Shown here: one piece after another, positions 53,001 through 62,100 of the stretch
Position numbering within the stretch: position 1 is the first letter of the stretch
Layout of the letters: each line of letters begins with the position of its first letter
Assembly: GCF_000255655.1 (NCBI RefSeq)
Contig: NZ_JH636437.1
Span: 186,353-250,352 of the forward strand
Direction of reading: 5' to 3'
DNA from: Schlesneria paludicola DSM 18645
GTDB lineage: Bacteria; Planctomycetota; Planctomycetia; Planctomycetales; Planctomycetaceae
DNA: 64,000 bases
Translations under genes and position numbers: made by a program
Notes under the pieces: generated by a model
Databases searched by the model: none
Told to the model about the DNA's origin: nothing
What the model saw: the letters and a program-made list of their open reading frames with translations, nothing else

Positions 53001-54356
53001 CAGGACGCCGATCCTAAGGTCTTCGAACCACTTCGGAAACCGATCCACGACAGAGCCGATCAGTTCAAGCAGGCACTGCTTGACGCCGAACCGCGGCAAC
53101 TGGAATCGGTGATTCGATTCGCCGAACGAGCGTATCGCCGTCCACTTCGATCCGAAGAGGGGCAGGAGCTTCGTCACTTGTACTCGCGCTTGCGTGAGCA
53201 AGAGCTGCCGCATGACGAAGCGATTCGCTTTACGATCGCTCGTGTCCTGATCTCCCCTGCGTTCTTGTACCGAGTCGAACCACTGTCCGTGGCCGCGACA
53301 GGATCGGCGCCAGCATCGGCCACGGCGATCAGCGACTGGGCGCTGGCCAGCCGTTTGAGTTACTTCCTGTGGTCAACGATGCCAGACGACGAACTGCGTC
53401 AACTGGCGAGTGCCGGCCGGTTGCATGACCCAAACGTGCTGGTGACTCAATCCAAGAGGATGCTGAAGGATGATCGAGTCCGGATGCTCGCGACCGAGTT
53501 CGCCTGCCAGTGGCTGGGAGTACGTGATTTCGACAATCACGGTGAAAAGAGCGAGCAGGTGTTTCCGACGTTCACCGCGCTGCGGGGCGACATGTACGAA
53601 GAATCGATTCGGTTCTTCCAGGATCTATTTGAGCGTGACGGTTCGGTGCTGGAGATTCTGGACGCCGATCACACCTTCCTGAACGAATCATTGGCGGCTC
53701 ATTATGGTATTCCCGGAGTGACGGGGCCGGAATGGCGACGTGTCGACAATGTCAAGCAGTATGGTCGGGGCGGAATCCTGACGTTGGCAACGACCTTGGC
53801 ACAACAATCTGGTGCGTCGCGTACGAGTCCGATTCTGCGGGGCAACTGGGTGCTGGAGACGTTGCTGGGTGAAAAGCTTCCTCGGCCACCGAAAAACGTG
53901 CCACCGCTGCCGGAGACGGAAACGGATACGAATCTGACCGTGCGCCAACTGGTCGAGGCACACCGCAGTATTGAAAGTTGTGCGCATTGCCACGAACGAA
54001 TCGACGCATTCGGGTTTTCGCTGGAAAGCTATGATGCCATTGGCCGACGTCGCGATAAGGATCTGGGCGGTCGCGCGATCGAAGTGAATGTGCAGCTGAA
54101 AGACGGCACCAAGTTCGCGGGCGAAACGGGGTTGAAAGACTATTTACTGCATGCCCGGCGCAATGCGTTCTTGCGCCATTTCTGCCGAAAGCTGCTCGGT
54201 TATTCGCTGGCTCGTGGCGTCCAATTGTCCGACGAGACGGTCTTGGACGAAATGATGACGCAACTTCAATCGCATGATTACCGTTTTTCGGCCGCGGTCG
54301 AAACAATCGTTCGCAGCCAGCAATTCCAGTATCAACGCGGGAATGTTGCCGAGTAG
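50094..54356 (+). CDS. Large cytochrome-like DUF1587/1595/1592/1588/1585 protein
   Basis: A 1,420-residue exported protein. Signal peptide about 10-33. A haem-binding CEKCH at 57-61 and a DUF1587 block (RRLNNVEYTNTIRSLTGV) near 140 open it. A middle of about 750 residues has no motif that I know. Then come DUF1595 (ESVIRFAERAYRRPL), DUF1592 (ALASRLSYFLWSTMPDDELR), DUF1588 with a second haem motif CAHCH, and DUF1585 (FCRKLLGYSLARG). Such proteins, with a DUF1552 partner directly downstream as here, are typical of planctomycetes. Electron transfer to a secreted enzyme is the usual proposal, unproven. ATG 50121 may be the real start. Confidence 0.88.
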   Translation: MNHSCGAMRMRSIGRLVLLVVGVTSFSRTLVAADAVEFQTFEKTFVSDVRPIILRTCEKCHSNEVMEADIDLSMFKSLADIRKHPDVWQKVNEMLESGQMPPKDAPQPTEGERTTLQQWVRSYLKAEARSRAGDPGRVVLRRLNNVEYTNTIRSLTGVPTLAPAKEFPVDSAAGEGFTNLGNALVMSPALVTKYLDAAKEIANHAVLLPDGFRFSPSVMQRDWIEELLADIRGLYALYTDDRGGTQVNLQGIIFDTNGGGRLPLDRYLEVTLREREAISTGKKSIETLAQEHKLSPKYLGLLWKALTGKEPSFLLDGLRTRWRTAKPEDAVALATDIARWQQALWRFTSVGHIGKLNGPKAWMEPVSPMTSRFEIRQKLAEPAPGADVSVYLLTTDAGDGNENDFVVWEQPRLVAPGRPDLLLRDVRTYTSELLERRKQTLNSAASYLNVAAEAAASETKIDPVELAKKRGLKAEVLTAWLDYLGVAIGGPAKIENHFTSKMSNVGGYDFVRGWGSDATPLIVANSSDQHVRIPGNMKPHGVVVHPSPTLNAVVGWQSPVDATLRVDAKVQHAHPECGNGVTWSVEVRRGAHRQRLATGIAHGATPVVVPPIENLIVHPGDIVSLLIGPRDGNHSCDSTAVDLTLTAAGAEGRVWDLSRDVSPDIHAANPHADRFGNKDVWHFYTESVTGASLGPVIPANSLLTQWQATKSVEEQQKLAIAVQTLLSGPSPAEKESPDAQLYRQLTSLGGPLFRSVIPVTATTKSKETAQPISNWGLDPVLFGKHPNGQAVDPASLCVKAPSVIEVKLPADLVSGWELVATGALHRETGAEGTVQLQVLTTKPEGDQGLVAATVKETNANSTWTDNKRSLSYSTPILVSEGSAASRRVESAFETYRNLFPAALCYSRIVPVDEVVTLTIFYREDNQLSRLMLSDEQAARLNQRWNELHFVSRDALTLVDGFNQLMEFATQDADPKVFEPLRKPIHDRADQFKQALLDAEPRQLESVIRFAERAYRRPLRSEEGQELRHLYSRLREQELPHDEAIRFTIARVLISPAFLYRVEPLSVAATGSAPASATAISDWALASRLSYFLWSTMPDDELRQLASAGRLHDPNVLVTQSKRMLKDDRVRMLATEFACQWLGVRDFDNHGEKSEQVFPTFTALRGDMYEESIRFFQDLFERDGSVLEILDADHTFLNESLAAHYGIPGVTGPEWRRVDNVKQYGRGGILTLATTLAQQSGASRTSPILRGNWVLETLLGEKLPRPPKNVPPLPETETDTNLTVRQLVEAHRSIESCAHCHERIDAFGFSLESYDAIGRRRDKDLGGRAIEVNVQLKDGTKFAGETGLKDYLLHARRNAFLRHFCRKLLGYSLARGVQLSDETVLDEMMTQLQSHDYRFSAAVETIVRSQQFQYQRGNVAE

Positions 54357-54535
54357 AATAGAGGACTGCGTGGTTGGGGGGGCGTTGCGCCCTGATCGGC
54401 GGGATTGATTTTGGATGATTTTTGAGTCGAGAGCTGAGTAACGCGCTCTTCAGCGAGTCGCGTTTGAACGAATAAAACGGTTGAACGAATAGAGACCTGA
54501 TCCATCGCGGATCGCCAGATTGAGGAATTGCATTC

Positions 54536-55858
54536 ATGTCTCAAGAAAGATCTGCCATGTCGCATCCGTTTGATCGTCGCACGTTCCTGCGTGGTGTCGG
54601 CGTTTCGATGGCATTGCCGTGGATGGAATCGTTGCGGGTCTGGGGTGACCAGCCGAAAGGACGGACGGCATCGAGCGAAGCGCCCGTGCGATTGGCGGTT
54701 CTGTTCTCGGGGAACGGTTACCACGGGAAAGAGTTCTGGGCCAAAGAGTCGGCTCAAGGATTGGAATTCGGCCAGGTACTGGCACCGCTGAACGAGTTTC
54801 GTGATAAGGCGCTCTTCATCAAAGGTCTGTACAACGAACAGGCATTGAAAGGGAACATTCACAGCTCGCAGACGGGCAATCTGTTGTCCGGCGCTCCACT
54901 CGCTGCGGGCGGCGAGATTCATTCGGGGACGAGCGTCGATCAGTTGCTGGCGCAAACCTACGGTCGTTCAACCAAGGTGCCCAGCCTGGTGCTGGGTTGT
55001 GAAGCGGGGAACCCCTCGGTCCACAAGAACTACTCGATGATCTACAGCTCGCACATTTCGTGGAGCTCGCCGACCACACCAACGCCGCTGGAACTGTACC
55101 CCGCACTGGCCTTCGACCGACTGTTCAAAGACGAAGTGCAGAAGGGTGACAAGAGCGTTCTGGATGCGGTCCTGGCGGATGCCCGTGATATTCGCCGTCA
55201 AATCAGCACGTCGGATCAGCGGAAGTTGGACGAGTATCTCGATTCGGTGCGTGACGTTGAAGAGCGGATTGAATCGGCAGGAAAACAAGGTGAGCTGCAA
55301 GGCTGGCGACCGACGCTCGACAAGCCGAACATGCCGCGTCCTGCCGAAGGAATTCCGCAGAACATTGCCGACCACATGCGCCTGATGTGCGACATCATGG
55401 TCCTCGGGTTCCAGACGGATACGACTCGCATCAGCACGCTGAAACTGAACAATGACCATTCGTCATTGCGGTTCCCGCACCTGAACGTGGATTACATGAT
55501 CCACCACCTACTTTCCCACTCGGACACGGCGGACTGGCTGAAGGTCAATCAGTTCTTCTTCGAACAATTGGCCTACATCGCGCGTAAGCTCGACGCGATC
55601 CAGGAAGGCGAACGCACGGCGCTCGACAATTCGATGCTGATGATGTGTTCCAGCATGATGACCGGAAGTCACGACGCGACGCAGCTGCCGGTGGTGATGC
55701 TTGGTAAAGGCGGCGGCAAGATCAAGACCGGCAAGGTGCTGGATTATCGCGAACAGTCGAATCGTCAGATGTGCCGACTGTACCTGTCGATGATGGACAA
55801 GATGAACGTCCGCCCCGGCACGTTCGGTGACGCGACCGAGGCTCTGGCCGAAGTGTAG
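54536..55858 (+). CDS. DUF1552 family exported protein
   Basis: A 440-residue protein with a twin-arginine-type signal (DRRTFLRGVGVSMALPWMES), so it is probably exported folded. The rest matches the DUF1552 family: FSGNGYHGKEFWAK, NEQALKGNIHSSQTGNLLSG, NKNYS-like HKNYSMIYSSHISW, and PHLNVDYMIHHLLSH. The family belongs to the alkaline-phosphatase-like fold group with many conserved His, Ser and Asp. It always travels with proteins like the one upstream, 179 bases away, so they probably form one transcript and act together outside the cytoplasm. Start could be either ATG 54536 or 54557. Confidence 0.87.
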   Translation: MSQERSAMSHPFDRRTFLRGVGVSMALPWMESLRVWGDQPKGRTASSEAPVRLAVLFSGNGYHGKEFWAKESAQGLEFGQVLAPLNEFRDKALFIKGLYNEQALKGNIHSSQTGNLLSGAPLAAGGEIHSGTSVDQLLAQTYGRSTKVPSLVLGCEAGNPSVHKNYSMIYSSHISWSSPTTPTPLELYPALAFDRLFKDEVQKGDKSVLDAVLADARDIRRQISTSDQRKLDEYLDSVRDVEERIESAGKQGELQGWRPTLDKPNMPRPAEGIPQNIADHMRLMCDIMVLGFQTDTTRISTLKLNNDHSSLRFPHLNVDYMIHHLLSHSDTADWLKVNQFFFEQLAYIARKLDAIQEGERTALDNSMLMMCSSMMTGSHDATQLPVVMLGKGGGKIKTGKVLDYREQSNRQMCRLYLSMMDKMNVRPGTFGDATEALAEV

Positions 55859-55983
55859 TGGCACCGCTTTTCTGTCCTGGTCGATTCGTGAGGATCGGTT
55901 GCAGGCTCGTTGGCCTGCTCGCCGCAAGTTCTTCCACGTGTCAATTCAGGTTTGAAGATCCACTCGTTCATTCCACATTGAAT

Positions 55984-56019
55984 GCCTGTTGAAATCACCG
56001 GATGAGGATTTCAACAGGC
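55984..56019. repeat. Hairpin resembling an empty family D shell
   Basis: GCCTGTTGAAATC (55984-55996) and GATTTCAACAGGC (56007-56019) are perfect 13-bp arms around a ten-base loop. The arms match the outer arms of D1 at 41.2 kb. Lies 34 bases before the VCBS gene start. Confidence 0.7.
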
Positions 56020-56052
56020 GTATTGTTCAACGTGTTGCCTGGAAGGTCATCG

Positions 56053-57249
56053 ATGCGTCGTTTCCTAGCGCTCGCGGTGTTGGGGTTGTTTGGTGTCTCG
56101 GGGATGAATTCGGCGCAGGCTGGCTGTCCGAAATTCACCGAGCGGGTCATTGATCCGCACATTGGGGAGGTCTGCTACGCAGTCACGAAGGCGGACGTCA
56201 ACGGCGACAACCAGCTCGACATTGTCGCCGTCAGCGAAAACCGCGTGCAGTGGTACGAAGCCCCCTCGTGGAAAAAGCACATCATTCTCGAGGATCAGAC
56301 CGAGCGTGACAACGTCTGCCTTGCGGCTCATGACATCGACGGCGATGGCAAGGTGGATTTCGCGCTGGGTGCGGGCTGGATCAAGGCCAATACGGGCTCG
56401 ATCCAATGGATTTCGCGCGGACCGAACGAAGGGGATAAGTGGACCGTGCATCTGATCGCTCACGAACGCAGTACGCATCGAATGAGTTTTTCGGATGTGC
56501 TGGGGACGGGGAAATCGCAGTTGGTGGTCACACCGCTCAACCGCAGTCTGGAAGGTGCGGTGGGGGCACGCATCCTGGCGTTTGAGATTCCCGAGCAGCC
56601 AAAGACGGGTCGCTGGCCGGCGACGGTACTCGATCAGTCGCTCAATCGGATCCATGCGCATACGCACTTCGATTGGGACGGCGACGGACGTCTCGACACG
56701 ATCGCCGCAAGCGAAGAGGGACTCAGTTTCATTCATCGACGGAATTCCTCGTTCGAGAAGGCGAAGCTGGGAACTGGCGCCGTCGGCGATAAGGCGGAAC
56801 TTCGCGGGTCCGGCGAAATCAAGATCGGCACGTTGAAAGGCGGCCAGCGTTTCCTTGCAGCGGTTGAGCCAATGCATGGAAACGCTGTAGCCATCTACGT
56901 TGCGGATGCCGATCCCAAGTTGCCTTTGCAGCGAATCGTAATCGAAGATTCGTTGCGACAAGGTCACGCAGTCTGGACGGCCGATCTTGATGAAGATGGA
57001 ACGGACGAAGTGCTGGTCGGACATCGTGAAGCAGGTACGGGAGTGATCAAAGGGCCGGGCCTGTATGTGTTCTCGTGTGACGATGACGCTGGGCGTAAGT
57101 GGTCGAAGACTGTCATCGACAATGGCGGCATTGCGGTTGAAGATGCAATCGTGGCGGACTTCACGGGTGACGGCAAACCGGATCTGCTTGCGGGGGGCCG
57201 CGCGACGCACAATGTCAAACTGTATGTGAATGAGGGCGGACGTCCTTAG
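56053..57249 (+). CDS. Secreted VCBS/FG-GAP repeat protein
   Basis: A 398-residue protein with signal peptide (about 1-22, ending AQAG). Several FG-GAP/VCBS-type beta-propeller repeats with calcium-binding Asp patterns are visible: ADVNGDNQLDIVAV, HDIDGDGKVDFALG, FDWDGDGRLDTIAA, ADLDEDGTDEVLVG and ADFTGDGKPDLLAG. Likely a seven-bladed propeller, used for binding in the periplasm or at the surface. ATG 56053 has GGAAGG six bases upstream. The gene follows the DUF1552 gene in the same direction. Confidence 0.9.
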   Translation: MRRFLALAVLGLFGVSGMNSAQAGCPKFTERVIDPHIGEVCYAVTKADVNGDNQLDIVAVSENRVQWYEAPSWKKHIILEDQTERDNVCLAAHDIDGDGKVDFALGAGWIKANTGSIQWISRGPNEGDKWTVHLIAHERSTHRMSFSDVLGTGKSQLVVTPLNRSLEGAVGARILAFEIPEQPKTGRWPATVLDQSLNRIHAHTHFDWDGDGRLDTIAASEEGLSFIHRRNSSFEKAKLGTGAVGDKAELRGSGEIKIGTLKGGQRFLAAVEPMHGNAVAIYVADADPKLPLQRIVIEDSLRQGHAVWTADLDEDGTDEVLVGHREAGTGVIKGPGLYVFSCDDDAGRKWSKTVIDNGGIAVEDAIVADFTGDGKPDLLAGGRATHNVKLYVNEGGRP

Positions 57250-57285
57250 GCGGCGATCGAACGACGCTCAGGATCGGCATTCAAC

Positions 57286-59124
57286 ATGGTCTGGTTCACG
57301 TCGGGCTTCTCTTGGCTGTCATTGCCACTGCTCTCGAAAGATCTGATCGAGCAATCGAACCAGCGTCGGACTTACGTCTATCGTGCATTGTTTGCACTCG
57401 CCCTGTACGGCGGTGGTTTGTGGATTTATTTCCACTTTCTGTCGGAAGGGATTTCACAACTGGGGCATGGCACCGTCGTGCTGACGCGGCTGCTGTGGTT
57501 TCAGGTCGGGGTGACGGTGACCATCGTTCCGCTCCTCGCATCGGGGGCTCTGGCGGGAGAAAAAGAGCGTGAAACGCTGGACCTGCTGCTGACAACGAAA
57601 CTGTCACCGCAAACAATTGTGATCGAAAAATTCGGGGCGCATTTTATCTCGATTGCTTCGTTGCAATTGTTGGCACTACCTCTGATGGCACTTGCGTATG
57701 CCATGGGTGGTGTTGATCTCGTGGACGTGCTCGATGCAATCGTCAAACTGATGTGCATGGCCGAGATCTCGGTGGCGTGGGCCATTATTTGCTCGAGCTG
57801 GGCGTATACGACAAACGGTGCCTTGCTGGGCTATCTGTCGCTTGCCCCTTTATGGATCATGCTGTTGATCCCTGCCGGGCCGCTCCAGCAGACAATCCTG
57901 CCGATTTTCGCACTCTATGGATGCGCGTTGCTGACGACCGGCTTAATTCTCGGTGCACAGCTTTTAGAAAAATTCAACGAGCCTCGTGAAGCACCCGAAG
58001 ATCCTGAAGGTGAACCGGACGAAGTCGTCGTCACCGTGAATCTTCGGAAGCTCTCATCATACTACCCCATCTTTTTTCAAATCTTTGTGATGGTGATGTC
58101 GGTCGTCGTTACGAGGTCTCCACGCCTTGGACCGGTGTTGATGTTGTGTTGCACAACAGTTTGCACGCTGTTTTTGCTGGTCAGGGCCGGCCCGGCGATT
58201 TTGATGGTTCGGATGCGTCGTCCGGGAGAGCGACATCGTTCAGAGGTGTTGCTCGCCGTAGAAGCGGCCGTTGATGAAGTGAATTCTCTCACGCTCACGG
58301 GTACGACGCTCGGTCGAGCCGTACAGACTGTCTCCGGCGAACGACCTGTTGAATGGCGTGAACTACATCGTTTGATTTACAGAGTCCGAACCTTGCTGTG
58401 GTGCGTCATCTTCATCATGTCGGTTCTGGGTCTGATCATCTATTGGGGGCTGGCATCCGGCGCGTCCCGGGATGATTTCGAGTTGATGTGGTCCACTGTG
58501 GAAATCATTCTATGGGGCTCCGCGGTGGGATCATTGTCCTTCTATGCGGCGAACCTGTTTCCCACCGAGCGCGCTCAACAAACCCTCGACGTGTTGCTAG
58601 TGACACCGCTCTCGTCCAAAGAGATCGTCGATCAAAAGCTAGCCGGTGCCCGTCGAATGATTCTGGCTTGGAGCTTTCCGCTGATCGGAATGTGGCTAGT
58701 GCGAGTCGGTCTTTTGAACCGGTCATTGCTGCGTGCCACACCTGTAACGTCGATTCCGTGGTGGATGGTGATGTTCACTGGCAGCGTGGGAATTGTCCTG
58801 CTTCCCAGGTTGATTACCTGGCTTGGAGTGTACTGCGGTTTGCGGGCCTCTTCGCGTTCGGTGGCATTGATTTCGACGATCAGCGTCGTGTCAGCGATCT
58901 TCCTGGCACCCTGGCTGCTGGTGGTGGTTCAGCAATCCGGATGGCTGTGGCTCTGTCCGCTTGTTCCCTTCTCGCCGGAACTTTGGTCTGCGTCGTTCGG
59001 TGCCGATTCGTCGTGGGGGGCACTGAGTCTGCGGCTGGTGACGAGTCTCGTATTGCTTTGCGGTCTGAGATTTGCCGTCTATCGGCAGTTTTCAAGGTTG
59101 GTCGGTCGGCTGGATGCCTCCTGA
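57286..59124 (+). CDS. Tandem ABC-2 type permease
   Basis: A 612-residue membrane protein with about twelve spans in two similar halves. Each half has the marker of the ABC-2/NatB permease group: GEKERETLDLLLTTKLSP near 91-108, and PTERAQQTLDVLLVTPLS near 426-443. Halves are separated by a 75-residue soluble linker. It should export or move a substrate when joined to an ATP-binding protein, which is not nearby. Duplication within one chain supplies both halves of the channel. Substrate unknown. The next gene starts 58 bases after the stop of this one and runs in the same direction. Confidence 0.8.
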   Translation: MVWFTSGFSWLSLPLLSKDLIEQSNQRRTYVYRALFALALYGGGLWIYFHFLSEGISQLGHGTVVLTRLLWFQVGVTVTIVPLLASGALAGEKERETLDLLLTTKLSPQTIVIEKFGAHFISIASLQLLALPLMALAYAMGGVDLVDVLDAIVKLMCMAEISVAWAIICSSWAYTTNGALLGYLSLAPLWIMLLIPAGPLQQTILPIFALYGCALLTTGLILGAQLLEKFNEPREAPEDPEGEPDEVVVTVNLRKLSSYYPIFFQIFVMVMSVVVTRSPRLGPVLMLCCTTVCTLFLLVRAGPAILMVRMRRPGERHRSEVLLAVEAAVDEVNSLTLTGTTLGRAVQTVSGERPVEWRELHRLIYRVRTLLWCVIFIMSVLGLIIYWGLASGASRDDFELMWSTVEIILWGSAVGSLSFYAANLFPTERAQQTLDVLLVTPLSSKEIVDQKLAGARRMILAWSFPLIGMWLVRVGLLNRSLLRATPVTSIPWWMVMFTGSVGIVLLPRLITWLGVYCGLRASSRSVALISTISVVSAIFLAPWLLVVVQQSGWLWLCPLVPFSPELWSASFGADSSWGALSLRLVTSLVLLCGLRFAVYRQFSRLVGRLDAS

Positions 59125-59182
59125 GTCCGCGACGGCGATCGGGGGCTACCGACAAGGATCACTGCGAACTACAATCGCGCGC

Positions 59183-62100
59183 ATGTCACAGGTCACGATT
59201 GTTACCGGATGTGCGGGGTCAGGCAAAACCGAGCGGTTGCTTGCGGGTTATTGTGCCGCGCTCAGGCAGGCCCGGGTGGATCGAAAGCCAGGTACAGCCT
59301 TATGGCTGGCGCCGACTCGGCGGATTCAGAGCGAGATTGCACGTCGCGCTGTGATCTCGGATGGGGCCGCTTGTTTTGCTATCAATGTGCTAACGTTCGA
59401 TCTGTTTGCTGAGAAAATCCTGCACGCCGTGGGAAGTCCCGAGACACCGATTTCTCCGGTGATGAAACGGTTGATCCTGCGTCGCATTGCCCGCTCGTTG
59501 CGAGAACGCGGCGAGCTGCGGCATTTCGAACCGATTGCCGAGACAACGGGTTTCCTTGATGTCGTTTCCAGCTTTATCAGCGAGCTAAAACGGGAAGAAA
59601 TCTGGCCCGCGGACTTTGTCGAAGCGTGCCGGGAACGCAAGTCGGCGTTCGCACGTCGCGATCTGGAATTAGGATTGATCTATGACGAGTATCAGCGGCA
59701 TCTCGAAGAACAATGCTGGTATGACAATGAAGGTCGATTCTGGCTGGCACGAGACAAAATCGAAAAGAACAGCCGCGACCCGTTCAAGCAGGTTCGCTTT
59801 CTGGCCGTCGATGGGTTTACAGATTTTACGCAGACCCAGTATGAGATTCTGGGCCACTTGGCCGGTTGGATTGATCAGATCCTGCTTTCCGTTCCGGACG
59901 AGCAACCCACATCTCGTGCCGACCTGTTTACCAAGCCGCACGCGGCGATTGACCGAATTCGCGAGCAGATACCCGATGGTGTCAAATTCGAGATTGAACG
60001 GTTGAATGCAGGATCGACATCGGCGGTTACAGAGACCCAACCGGAGATTCGCAGGAACTGGTCAGCATCCATTCGCGTCTTGGCCGATCGATTGTTTTCC
60101 AACCCGCGGTTTGGCACGCCATCACCAGAGACTGCCGGGTTAGAAGTGATTGAGGCAACCGGCCAGAATGGCGAGTGGGAAGCGGTCGCGGCGCGAATCA
60201 AAACGATGCTGGCGGGCGGAGAGAAGAATGGGCCAGGCGTCGCGCGGGATCGATCGACTGCGTCGCTGGTTCGACCTCAAGAGATTGTGATCGGGTTGCG
60301 GTCGATCTCTGACGACGGGCCGCGACTGCGCGATTATCTGACTGCGGCCGGCCTGCCCGTCTGGTGCGAAGCGGAGCTTCCCTTTACGTCCAGTTCCATC
60401 GTCAAAGCGGTCTCGTCGCTCTTGCAGCTCGAACTGGAAGACTGGCCATTCGAACGGTTGATGGGCGTATTGGATTCGACCTTCTTTCAACCTGGCTGGC
60501 CTGAATTGAGAAACGGCCTGGCCGTTCGCGCCGTTGCGGCGTCACTGCGGCATTTGCAACTGCACACCGGGCGTGACCTGATCCTGCGGGTGCTTGGTCG
60601 CTCGCTTGCCGATCCTGAACCAGAGGCCGAAAATGCGGTCTCGCGCCATGCGACGACCTTGCGTCTGGCCGCAGGTCTCTTGCAGAGATTTCATCGTTCG
60701 TGTGAGCGACTTCGACGTTCGCACACGCTTGCCGACTGGACCGACGTGCTGGCCGCGGTGGTTGACGAACTGGGACTGAATCAGCCCGTGGCAGGACTTG
60801 ACGAGGCCCTGCAGGCGAACGAATCGCGTGACCTGGATCTGCTTCAGCGGATCTTGCGAACTGCGGCCGAGGCGGATCAAAAGCTGGCGGGGACGAGCCG
60901 CCCGAAGAAATTGACGCTTGCCGAGTTTCAAGCCGAGTTTCGAGATTTGCTGAGTCACGAAAAGCTGAAGGCTCCTCCAGAGCCGAATGGATGCATCCGG
61001 ATTCTGAGTGTGGAACAGATTCGAAACCTGGATGTGCCGCACCTATTCTTGATGGGGCTGACTGAGAATAGCTTTCCGAAAAGTCGATCCGACGATTGTC
61101 TGTTCAGCGAGACCGAGCGGCAGGACTTCATTTCTCGCGGTGTCGCGCTCAGGCATCGGTCAGGTCATCACTCTGAGGAAATGTTCCTCTTTTACAGCGT
61201 GGTGGCTCGGGCACGTCGCAGTCTGACGCTCAGCTATCCCGCCGTGAATTCCAAGGGCCAGCCCGTCTTTTCAAGTCCGTATGTCACCGCGCTGAAGTCG
61301 CTATTCGTGCCGGGAATGGTGGCGACGTCGAAAGAAGGACAACTTGATCCGGTGCCCCTGCCGGAACGCGTGTTGACACAGACGGATCTGCGGCTGGCGG
61401 CGATGGTCGAAGGGCTTCAGGGCCGGGCGGGATTGTTTCGTTCGGCGATGGAACTCGATTCGTTGAGACAAACATGCTGGAACACGCTGGCTGCGTGTGA
61501 TGTCGCCGATCATCGATTCCATCACCAAGGCTTTACGGCGTACGAGGGACGACTGGAGTCCGGACAAAACCTGCAGCACCTGCAACAGCGATTTGGCGCG
61601 CACCATCAGTTCAGCGCGACGGAGCTGGAAGCGTACGCTCGCTGTCCCTTCCAGTTTTGGGTTTCGAACGTTTTGAGAATTGGCGCGGTTGAATCACCTG
61701 AAGAGGGAACTGACCATGCGGGCCGCGGCAACCTGTTGCATGAGGTCTTGGCTCGATTGCTGACCGAAGGGGCGTTCGAAGATCCAGGTGGACTACCGGC
61801 GCGATTTCGAGAACTGGTTGAAGAACAGCTTGGTCGCAAGTTTCCGGAAACCGAGTTGCAGCGAGCCTTACTGGAGATCGAGCAACTGATTCTGCAGGAT
61901 TGGTCGCTGGCGTTCGCACGGCAGCACGTCACCTATCAACAAGAGACGAGCGAACTATTGAAGGAGGTTCGTTCGCTCGACCCCGAAATCGCGTTTGGAA
62001 ATCTGCCAGACGCGCCGATGACCGCTGACGTGGTGGCTCCTCCGATCGAGTTTGGATCGGACGAGAACATTGTCAAACTGCGTGGCCGCATCGATCGTAT

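Noticed and set aside
56065-57210. 381-codon open frame on the minus strand
   Set aside because: Antisense of the VCBS protein, whose propeller repeats and signal peptide are clear on the plus strand.
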